From positions 52,354 to 73,732 of the forward strand of contig NW_014577332.1 of NCBI RefSeq assembly GCF_000485595.1: a DNA stretch of 21,379 bases, written 5' to 3'. Source of the stretch: Priapulus caudatus (taxonomy: Eukaryota > Priapulida > Priapulimorpha > Priapulimorphida > Priapulidae). The notes beneath the pieces are model-generated. The model worked only from the letters and a program-made list of their open reading frames with translations, did not search any database and was not told where the DNA came from. Shown piece after piece: positions 1 through 9,200 of the stretch; the stretch's first letter is position 1, and each line of letters begins with the position of its first letter. Made by a program: the position numbers and the translations under genes.

Positions 1-32
1 AACGTGTACCAGACTTGTACTACAGAAGTGTA

Positions 33-62
33 CCCTAACCCTAACACTAACCCTAACCCTAA
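33..62. repeat. Short interstitial telomere-like CCCTAA patch
   Basis: About five CCCTAA units in a row, one of them changed to CACTAA. This is the common metazoan telomere hexamer in its C-rich strand orientation. The patch is only about 30 bp and is followed by ordinary AT-rich sequence, so it is an interstitial patch and not a chromosome end. Confidence 0.75.
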
Positions 63-109
63 ACATACCTCATATAAAAATATAAACATAATACTAAACA
101 ACCTAAAAC

Positions 110-154
110 TACCTCGGGTACATATCTGTAGTACCTGTTACGACAACGACCCTT
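110..154 (+). repeat. 45-bp direct repeat, copy A
   Basis: This segment starts TACCTCGGGTACATATCTG and recurs almost unchanged at 909-954, differing by one T/C substitution and one extra C. It is too short to classify. It may be the shared end of a small dispersed element. Confidence 0.75.
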
Positions 155-250
155 CGTGCGTTAGTAGTTGCATTCGCTTCTTGTTAATAAATATAGTTGC
201 AGTAGGATCAACATTGATGAACTTGCCACTACTTTGGCAAAGCTAGCTCT

Positions 251-317
251 AGTACTATAGCCCGCCTACATTGACTGCTGCAGGCCTGCGCAGTCAATGT
301 ACGCGGGCTATAGTACT
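251..317. repeat. 67-bp near-perfect palindrome
   Basis: Arms 251-278 and 290-317 pair along 27 of 28 positions, with one C-C mismatch (266/302). The 11-nt centre holds the palindrome GCAGGCCTGC, so the whole segment can fold into one hairpin. The outer arm sequence AGTACTATAGCCCGC is shared with the terminal repeats of the larger element at 1021-1720, so this looks like a minimal foldback member of the same family. A (TAC)n run follows directly. Confidence 0.85.
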
Positions 318-590
318 ACTACTACTACTACTAACTACGAGTATGGCAAAGCTTGCCAAGAACTGAGTCTGACCGCTGACGAACGTGAACATAAAACTAG
401 TTTCATATAGCACCATTTGGGATTTTGCTGAAAGTTAACTAATACAGGTGACTAAACACATTAACCACACGCTAATTAATGAAACACATATTGACTTAGA
501 AACTATAGAAATGGTCACATTCATATTTTATCTTTTGCGATATCGTTACATACAATCTAAGAGGGCGCCGCCATATCGGTCTGTCTAATT

Positions 591-671
591 ACCGAAAGGC
601 ACCGAAAGGCACCGTAAGGCACCGGAAGGCACCGGAAGGCACCGAAAGGCACCTAAAAAACACCGAAAGGC
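591..671. repeat. 10-bp minisatellite (ACCGAAAGGC)
   Basis: Six consecutive 10-bp units at 591-650 with A/T/G variants at the sixth base, followed by a diverged unit and one more partial copy. No gene overlaps it. Confidence 0.85.
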
Positions 672-908
672 GCGATGAGAACATCAAATTTCACCGGAAG
701 AAGCAGTCCGAAGCTGAAATGTCAAAAAAAATTCCACCGAAATGCCCTAAAAATGACTGAACTCGGCCCAAAATGAGGTACACAAATAATTAATTCACAG
801 CCAATGTTTACATGCCACAGCGCCATCTCTTGGATGTTTTATAAGTAAATATGGTAATTTTCAATAAAATAGTGCGTTTTTTCATCAATCTCTGTGTATA
901 CATATATG
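672..908. other. AT-rich spacer, no gene seen
   Basis: AT-rich DNA between the minisatellite and the second copy of the 45-bp repeat. I see no coding exon, RNA gene or terminal repeat here. Confidence 0.5.
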
Positions 909-954
909 TACCTCGGGCACATATCTGTAGTACCTGTTACGACAACGACCCCTT
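909..954 (+). repeat. 45-bp direct repeat, copy B
   Basis: Second copy of the segment at 110-154, about 800 bp downstream and in the same orientation. The two copies bracket the palindrome and the 10-bp minisatellite. Confidence 0.75.
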
Positions 955-1020
955 GAGCACTATACTAACCTTTATACTATACTACTAGTACGGGGTAGTG
1001 TGCTACATCATACACACAGC

Positions 1021-1720
1021 TAGCTATAGTACTATAGTCCGCGTACAGTTGCCGCAGCCCGCAGGACTATAGAACATTCTATTACTAGTACTATAGTAGT
1101 AGTACTACTAGTGCTCAAAGTAGCGTTTACACACCCATGTCGTGAGTTTGGTTAATGTGGGGGTACAGTCTTAAAAATTGACAGAGGTCATCTTGAAGGT
1201 GTTGTCAACTAATTTTGAGCAAGAAAGGGGCCATTTGTTGTCGCAAAGGTGCGACAATACGTCCTTTCACCCAGCAACCTCACCTTGTTTTGACCATTTG
1301 TCACGATTTCACGGCTCGCGTATTTCACGCGATTTCAGTTAGCATTTATGTCCTGCGGTTTTGTCCACAACCAACACAACCCGCCCACCCCTCCACGTGC
1401 GGAAATTCATGCATGGTTCCCGCTGACTGGCGCCACCAAAAATGGCCGTTTGAAGTTCGTAAATAATGTTCGTTCACAAGAAATACCGCAAGTAGACCAT
1501 TTCAACGATAGTTAGAGGTTAAATTTTAGTAGCTGATATAACTTAAGACATTCATTTCAGATAAGAGGCATTAATTGCCTACCACAGACGTTTTATAGCT
1601 ACGAGTAACCGTGAATAAGTTGGTGCCGAGCATTCGTAAAAGAATGTTCTATAGCCTTGCGGCAACTGTACGCGGGCTATATAGTAATATAGTACTAGAT
1701 ACTACCAATAGTACTAGAGC
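1021..1720. mobile_element. MITE-like element with inverted terminal repeats of about 45-55 bp
   Basis: The left terminus (about 1025-1080) contains CCGCGTACAGTTGCCGCA followed by ACTATAGAACATTCT. The right terminus (about 1641-1696) is its reverse complement except for a 6-7 nt indel. About 560 bp lie between them. The outer (AGTACTATAG)-type sequence is shared with the palindrome at 251-317. An open frame of 83 codons at 1215-1466 resembles nothing I know. No transposase is visible, so this is probably a non-autonomous DNA transposon. The superfamily cannot be told because no clear target duplication is seen. Confidence 0.65.
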
Positions 1721-1984
1721 TAACACACAGCCTACCGTATCGACTATGCAACTCCACATTCCACCTATGCCACGTTTCCTGCACTGACTGTGAGTGAGAA
1801 GTGACAGGGCTTTAATTGAATTGTAGAGTAAAATAGGTGGGGGGAGTAAAATGTGTTATATATTAGTCATTTTCCGAAGAAACTTCACACCCATGCAAAA
1901 ATTTGTGCACATCCCCTAAAATCATATCTGGCAGCATAATTGATGCCATCATTGATGACAAAAAATCACACTTTATGCATGTAC
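1721..1984. other. AT-rich spacer, no gene seen
   Basis: Unique-looking AT-rich sequence between the MITE-like element and the next foldback repeat. No exon or RNA gene was recognised. Confidence 0.45.
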
Positions 1985-2055
1985 TAGATACAATTATGTA
2001 ATCCAACAAGATTAGGTTTGGTTACTACTCTTGTTGGGTTACATTATTGTATCTA
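1985..2055. repeat. Foldback repeat with 27-bp arms
   Basis: Arms TAGATACAATTATGTAATCC... (1985-2011) and 2029-2055 are reverse complements with two mismatches, separated by 17 nt. Beyond each arm both sides carry ATGCAT. This is probably a small snapback element. A structured RNA cannot be excluded, but no other support for one is visible. Confidence 0.75.
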
Positions 2056-2265
2056 TGCATGTATGTGTGAAGTTATTGACAATTGCTTAAAAATACTTGC
2101 AAAATTTATACATAATATATTTTTACTTCAATATTTTACCATTGAAGTCCTGCCACCTCTATAAGAAATTGAGTTTGTTAGAGGTTGCCACACCAAGTTT
2201 GTTAGGTAGGTTGTGTGGATGATGTAACACACTACTGCTGCTCTAGTATAAATCATGTACATGCA

Positions 2266-2403
2266 TTTTTAGCTCATCTGACGTAGTCAGATGCAGCTTG
2301 TAGAATCGCATGATCGTGCGTGCGTGCGTGCGTGCGTGCGTCCGTCCGTCCGTCCGTCCGTCAACAGTTGGGCACAAATCTTAACCGCTCGACGTACGGT
2401 CAC
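2266..2403 (+). mobile_element. End fragment of a GTCC-rich element (TTTTTAGCTCATCTGA terminus)
   Basis: It begins TTTTTAGCTCATCTGAC, has a short hairpin (CATCTGAC/GTCAGATG), then (GTGC)n and (GTCC)n runs, then AACAGTTGGGCACAAATC. The reverse complement of the same 135 bp is one end of the 1.88-kb insertion at 6548-8427. Termini of this type with a GTCC microsatellite are abundant in molluscs and other marine invertebrates, which I state from memory. Only this end is present here. Confidence 0.7.
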
Positions 2404-2653
2404 ATGGTAGTGTCACACCTGGTTAGGCTAGGGTTCGGGGTATGGTTAGGGTTAGTGAAAGTGTTCGGTAGGTTTTAATTAAAATAAAAAACAGCACCAT
2501 TACTCTGTGTAGCAGGTGTATTGAATACTATATGGTGTCATTGCACACTGCAGGAAATAGAGCTATCCTACCGTAAAAACTATGCTTTTAATAGGTAGCA
2601 CTGGCTAACAAAAATAGTGTTATTATGAATGATAGGAAGTAGTAATTTATGTA

Positions 2654-3037
2654 CAGTGGACCCCCGAGATACGAACGGCTCGACATACGAGTTTTCAAGA
2701 TACGAACGACCTGTTGAACGTAATGTATTCGACAAACGAATAAAATTCAACATACGAACGTCTTACGAATCGGCCAATCAGGGCATAGGCCTAGCACGCG
2801 CTCTTTTGCTGAGTCAGTTTAAGTACGTGACTCGTGACTACGTGATTGAATGTGGTTGTGCTCTCATGATTGCACTTGCCATACGTAAATTGCTGTACGT
2901 CCTATATAGGGTTTGAGATACTACAAATCTGTACGAACAAATCAAGAGCGTATAAAGAAGTTCTTTATACGCTCTTGAACAAATCTATATGAACAAATCT
3001 GTGGAACGAATTAAATTCGTATCTCAGGGGTCCACTG
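2654..3037. mobile_element. pogo/Tigger-like MITE with TA target duplication
   Basis: The termini CAGTGGACCCC(C/T)GAGATACGAA are inverted repeats of 22 bp with one mismatch, flanked by TA on both sides (2652-2653 and 3038-3039). TA duplication and the CAGTGGACC-type end fit the Tc1/mariner-pogo (Tigger) group. The element is 384 bp and has no transposase. A 95-codon open frame at 2629-2916 crosses its left end and is incidental. It contains a perfect 17-bp-arm hairpin at 2943-2977. It ends 147 bp before the GTF3C1 start codon. Confidence 0.85.
2943..2977. repeat. Perfect hairpin inside the MITE
   Basis: Two 17-bp arms, CAAGAGCGTATAAAGAA and its exact reverse complement, are separated by one base. 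It is more perfect than the element's own terminal repeats, so it is either recent or under constraint. Confidence 0.85.
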
Positions 3038-3184
3038 TATTTTCATTTATTCTCACAGTGGTAACTATTCAGTAAGTTCCCAGAAGATGTATGATGACAA
3101 CGTGTATACTAGAGAACAACTCAAGTGCTACATCGTGAAGATCACAGTTGCTTGCTGAATGCTTAATTTATTGGACATTCAATC
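3038..3184 (+). promoter_or_regulatory. Immediate 5' flank of GTF3C1
   Basis: 147 bp lie between the MITE and the first ATG of GTF3C1. The ATG has a G at +4 (AATCATGG). An in-frame TAA at 3164-3166 upstream supports this ATG as the start. No TATA box or initiator can be assigned with confidence. The MITE probably lies in the promoter or 5' UTR. Confidence 0.4.
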
Positions 3185-3236
3185 ATGGATTTTCTTGAAT
3201 CATGCTTGGATGAGATAGCATTGGAAGGTCTTGATG
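3185..3236 (+). CDS. GTF3C1: GTF3C1 exon 1 (start)
   Basis: Encodes MDFLESCLDEIALEGLDG, nearly the same as the N-terminus of vertebrate GTF3C1 (MDxLESLLDEVALEGLDG). It ends in phase 1 at donor GTAAAT (3237). An upstream in-frame stop and a G at +4 support this ATG. Confidence 0.9.
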
Positions 3237-6200
3237 GTAAATATTTTGTTTTAAACTATGGGTATATTGTAATTTGTTACATATGTTTATATACACTATA
3301 TATATGTTTTTATACATATGGTAATCCTGTATATACACCATTAACAGGAAACAGTGATTACATCAAAAGTGACAATTATGAGCAGGTGGCCAGCTGATAG
3401 AAGTGGTTGCTAGTACATGTTCGACTGTATATTGTCTCATAGTTTAATGCAGGAGAACATATGATACAGTCTTGCAAATGACTCATGTTGGGCATAATTG
3501 TGTTATTGTGTAGGTGTCACGGTCAGTGTGCTATGGATGCGCCTTGGCAATCGGCAGGACTTCCCTCTGAAGTTGGACGACGACTCGAAGATCTATATCT
3601 GGAGCTGGTTAAGTCGCAGCACGGACGTTGAGTTCTATGAGCTTGTAGAGCTGCGGCACCCCCTGGTGCTGACCAACCGTTTCCAAAATGTCTGCCCGAA
3701 TGCGGGTGTCATTGTAGAAGTGGTACGTGTTGTCATTGAACAGTGAGTTCACACACTGTTGCCAGTAAATGACAAAAATGAAAGACAGCAACCCCTAAAA
3801 AATCATTTAGAAATTAGAGCATATTTCTAATTATTTCAATTTAGATTTGTGTTACGGCATTGCACTGTGAGTGTGACAACTAAATTTGGTAACATCTGTC
3901 CAAAATTAACACTAGATCTGCCCAAGTTTTAGTCAATAATCTGTAATAAACCAGCCCTAGTTTCCTTATTAACTACTTGTTTTCGCCATAAACTAAGCCA
4001 AAGATTGCGAAGCAAAATGGTGCTATCACAAACAGTGGAGTTGATGCATCACAGCAGAGAGAATGCCAACCCAAAAACTGTACCTTTCTCATGTAGGAGC
4101 CACCCAAGGACATCTATCCAATATCAATAGTGAACAATGACGGAGTCAGGGGATCATGTTCGACCTACAAAACGAGGCACAACATTACGGCAGAAATACG
4201 TACATCACCGCCGGTCGCGCTCTCACAGGCGATGAACACGTAAGCGCCAATGTATTTCTCCGAAGATCAAGTGTTATTGCATCTAGCATCACATTTCACT
4301 TATATCAGCATTTTCAATATCGTTTGTCTGAAACGTATTATCGCATCCGAGTTTGTGCACTAGACTTTAGGGAAGGTAAATTTACGGTGATGATTTTTGT
4401 GCGTGTTTCAGATGGGGAGACGGACTCGTGATTGTGGCAAGTCAGCCATGTCGAGAACTATCCATCTACGGACCAGAACAACGACCGGCGTTAGAGATAA
4501 ATGACCTACAGTACTGCATCCTGGAGCGCGTTGGTAGGTAGGTGTCAGTATTCATTCACATGTTTATGTCACTACTTTACTTCAGTTTATTTCCATGACA
4601 GAGTGGCTAACTTCTTTCTTGGTCATCATCATAACAGAGACATCTATTATGGCAAATCTCACTGGTCATTAGAAAAAAACGTTGCACAGTACTTAGGTGT
4701 CGAGATGTGACTTTATTGAGTAGTAACCAAACACTCGTGGAATAAAGCCAATGCAGACTACCTAATAACATAAGAAAAATTGCTGACTATCTCTTTTATT
4801 ACTGCTTGGATATTTAGTTAGCGGATTCCATCTTACTAGAGGGGTTTTTATGTTGTGAAGTTGTTTTCCAGTCGTAAATTATTGTGATGTGTTTTCAAGG
4901 TCGCGCTACTTGGGTGAGGTTACCCTCGGCCTAGCCAGTCTGACAGTGTTTGGCGAGTCGCCAAAGAGCATGTTCTACCACCTAAAGCTTCTGGTGAGAA
5001 TGGGTATCATAACAAAACAGGTGAGCATCACTATGACTCACTGAACTGTGAGTAAAATGCAATGTTTTAACATACATCCTTGGAGATTATGAACAAACTT
5101 ACTCATGTCAGAACGTAGATGGAACCTCTCCTCTATGTAAATATATGGCGTTAGTTTCTAACGTAACTGGACATTGCTCGCTGCATTACGAATCGATACT
5201 AATTTTAGTAGCTGTGCGCGTTTGGAACGACACATTGGCGTTTAGAACGACGCGTAGCGAGTGTCACGACACATTGGCGTTTAGAACGACGCGTAGCGCG
5301 TGTCACGACGCGTTGGCGTTTAGAACGATGTGTAGCGAGTGTCACGACTCATTGGCGTTTAGAACAACGCGTAGCGCGTGTCACGACGCGTTGGCGTTTA
5401 GAACGATGTGTAGCGAGTGTCACGACACATTGGCGTTTAGAACGATGTGTAGCGCGTGTCACGACACATTGGCGTTTAGAACGATGCGTAGCGCGTGTCA
5501 CGACACATTGGCGTTTAGAACAACGCGTAGCGCGTGTCACGACGCATTGGCGTTTAGAACGACGCGTAGCACGTGTCACGACACATTGGCGTTTAGGCTG
5601 AGAGCATGAATGGCTGGGAACACGACACCAAACCGTTGTCCAGTTGATCAACCAACAGGTGGACTGCGTACAGTTTTCTTTGTTTTCCGGTTACCAAGCT
5701 TCACGTACAGCTTTTGTAGTTGCCAGTTTTGCTTGAAGTGGAAGATGAGGTTGACAAAGACATCTGTGTCAGGTGAGTCAACCGAGACTGATTGAACCCC
5801 GTGTTTCACAACACCGATCATTAATATGGAACATGATTCTGTCGTCAGCTTCTTCTTGGTTGCTTGAGAGCTCTGCGATCTGTGTTTCAGTGCCAGCTTA
5901 CAATATCCTGCATTCACCCCCATATACTCCTCCAAAAGAAGATCTCCTTGTCTGACTCGACATTCTGCAGCATCCACTTGAAGACATACTCCTGCAACCG
6001 AACTTTGTTTCAACATTGAGCTCCAGAACATATCAAGATCGACAGGGAGTTTCTGATTGTCAGACCTAATGGTGATAGTGATTTGTTCTGAAGAACTTCT
6101 CTGTGCCCGTTCCATTTGCTTTATGATGATTTTTGATAAACATCAAAAAATAAATGTCTATTCTTGTGGACTCGGAGCCTGTAGCAAGAATGCTGTTGGA

Positions 6201-9200
6201 AAGACTCTCAGCCAATTCCCGCGAATGTGTAAAGGCCCATCTTTTTCATCGGCTCCCATGAAGTCCACTATTGTCATTTGTGCGTCACTCTTTACATTCC
6301 TTGTCTCCTGTGCGAAGTTGACTGACAAGTTCCCGTGGTTAAGGAGGCTTTATCGGCTTCTTCAATTGATGCCATCTTTACATCAAGTAGTGAGGAACTG
6401 GGATGTTGCTGGTCAATTCATACTTCAGGAGTTCTAGCATGCTGTACCCTCTTTATCTAGCATAGTCAATGTACCTAATCTTTCTTCTGCAGCATCCTTT
6501 TTCGCCATCGATTTCTTCGCTGTGGACGGAGTAGAAGTACTATTCACCAACAAGAGCCGCAGAGCGGCTGAGCTCATTTCTGGGTCTGTTGCTACGTTAT
6601 AACTTCAGTCGTGCGTAGTGACACATTTGTTAGGCGCAGATATGCAGATACGCAGTTGCGTACACATCATTGTTAGGCCACGCTCACTATCTCCCCCCCA
6701 TGCGATTTTGGTTTATTTTATTAAATGATACTTGCCTTTCACTTCGAATTTGTGTCATAGATTCACAGCTATCTATCTTTTATCTATCTATAAAAGATTT
6801 CAACATATGAGCATGGATCTCCAAGTTTAATTAGAGGGGGGGGAGTCCTTCTCTCCCACCTCCCTCCCCACTGCGCTCCCACCTCCCTCCCCCCTGCCTC
6901 CCACTTCACTCCTCTTGCCTCTCACTTCCCCCTTACCTCCCATCTCCCTCCCCTACCTTCGACCTCCCCCCCCTGCCTCCCACCTCCCATCCCCTTGCAC
7001 AACATCCTCGCACGACCTAATTGTACCCCGTTTGCCGCTTGCATACACACCGTATCACCGTTTTCCTGTCCCCGTCTCAATTTACTACTCTCTCTCTCTT
7101 TATCTTAGACTTTCTCTCTCTCTCTTAATTATATTAAAAAAATTAAAACCCAGCGATGATGCCTTTTACTGCCCCCTTAATAATGCTTTCTTCCTATGCC
7201 CCTGAGTGTAACAGTCATAGAAATCATAATATATAGTGTCTCTATATTTCTATGGTAACAGCTTATGTTCGCACAACTGCGTAAATGGATACGCCACGGC
7301 CATAGCTACATGATATATGTTAAGATTCAAGATGAAAAGTAAATATTATATATTATAATATGGTACTAGTTATTATTTATTCGTTTAACAAAGTTACATG
7401 AGAATAAAATCTAATTTAAACTAGGCCTATAGTTGCCGCGAGATGGCGCGTGCAAGTGTAATCAATAATCAAAGATGGCATCGTTCCTGAAATCGTACAG
7501 TAGGTACAGGCTAAAATCCAAGTAAGTATATTCAGGCAGTTGCCCTCAGCTGTGAGTTAACAGGTGCATTGCAGGTTGGCAGGCAACAATTATGATAAGA
7601 AGCGTGCCAGCCATGGGCTGCCTGTGTTTTTGCCTCGTGAGCATTCACTGATTCATCATTCAGCCTTCAGGCCTAATGGCAGGGTGCTATAGACAGACTG
7701 CTTTAGAAAATCATATGATTTAAGGAGCGTAAACCTTGTTCAACAAACATTTGCCTTTGCAATTAAACTGTGCAACTGTAGCCTCACATTGAACACAGTA
7801 TGGGCTCTAATAATAGCAAAAGCAGTTCAGTCCTTTGTTGACAGTGAACAAATCCATGTTTAACCCTCCTCTTGAGGGTCAAAAGGTTATCCGACACTTA
7901 CTCTTCGCATGTCAGCAGAAGGGACATTTCATGTCCTTTCAATAAAGCCATAAAAATGCTAGGTCACCGCTGAAACAAAAAAGTTTTCCAATCGCTCCGT
8001 CAGACCATGTCCTCAGAAAATGTCTAAAATCTGCCCTGTGCCCACTGACCTTTGACCTGTGACCTCATTTCGGCACAGTGATGGCTTTTCCTACCATGAT
8101 TCTATCAGCCGATTCCACACAGCCTAAGTCGAGCCGTTTAGATTTGTGCCCGCAATTCTGCATTTCCTCCTATACCTTAAGTTAAGGAGTGAATGTTCCC
8201 CCTTCTTTTACACCTCTTGCACCTTTGACCTTGACCCCCAGCTTCGACATCCCAACTCGTTTTGACGATCCCCCCGACGTCCCGAATATCGTGACCGTAC
8301 GTCGAGCGTTAAGATTTGTGCCCAACTGTTGACGCCCGGGACGGACGGACGCACGGAACGGACGCACGGACGGACGCACGACGATAGCGATTCTACAAGC
8401 TGCAATCTGACTATGTCAGATGAGCTAAAAACAGTCTTGCGGTTGGTAGGGATTGCTATCATGTAGGTGCTTCTCTCTTATCCTGAAATCAGTCTCAATA
8501 TACTCTTGATAACTCTTCTCAACAATTTCCAGGGATAGTAATCCGTCAACAACCTGCCTGCCGGTATGTCAGCTCCAGTAGCAGATGTTCTGAAGTCCGA
8601 TTCCAGCGCCGAACGGATTTGTTGAGGAATTTTATGTAATCCAGAAGCGTATTCGCGCACGAACATGGCCAATCTTCGTAGAACTTGGATTGAACTCATG
8701 GTGTAGGCTCAGTTCACTGTCATCTTTGTCTCCCAAGTTACACCATTCCAGCAGCTGTGCCACATGAAGATCTTTTTCATGCTTTAGGAGATTCCATAAT
8801 GCTACTGCCTTCTTTCTGCTCTAGTCATCCAATGATACCTCCAGCAACCTTAGCGGGTTTATTGTAACACTTCTTGAGCTGCCATGTCAAATCCTACTGC
8901 ACTGCCTTGTCGGAGAGTGTGTACATCACCATCCACCATCTGTAAAGCATCTGTAGATACCCGGGAACATCCTTTGTATGTCCAGGCAATCTTCAAGGAA
9001 CAGCGTACCCCATCTGCCTATAGTTTGTCGGCCAAACCCGAAGAACAAAGGCATGCACCTCTGCACAGGTGAAACGAAAAGATGCCAATCCCTTGCGAAT
9101 AGAGTGTGTATAGATCTCTCAGGATAGGATACAGGCTCATCCCCGCGGAACTGCGCGTCTCATCCCCGCCGCAGCGCTTAGGATCAAAGCCAAAGCTGTG

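Noticed and set aside
33-62. True telomere at the start of the window
   Set aside because: Only about five units, imperfect, and flanked by ordinary sequence on both sides.
1215-1466. 83-codon open frame
   Set aside because: Lies within a MITE-like element, has no recognisable domain, and its length is within chance expectation.
2629-2916. 95-codon open frame
   Set aside because: Starts outside and runs through the left half of the pogo-like MITE, including its terminal repeat. Not a transposase and no recognisable domain.
5220-5596. Possible CRISPR array (regular direct repeats)
   Set aside because: Units are contiguous 39-bp repeats without unique spacers, in a eukaryotic intron.
5145-5609. 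154-codon + frame with 13-residue repeats and an antiparallel 100-codon frame
   Set aside because: Both are explained by a 39-bp minisatellite lying in GTF3C1 intron 5. The frame is open on both strands only because the period is divisible by three.
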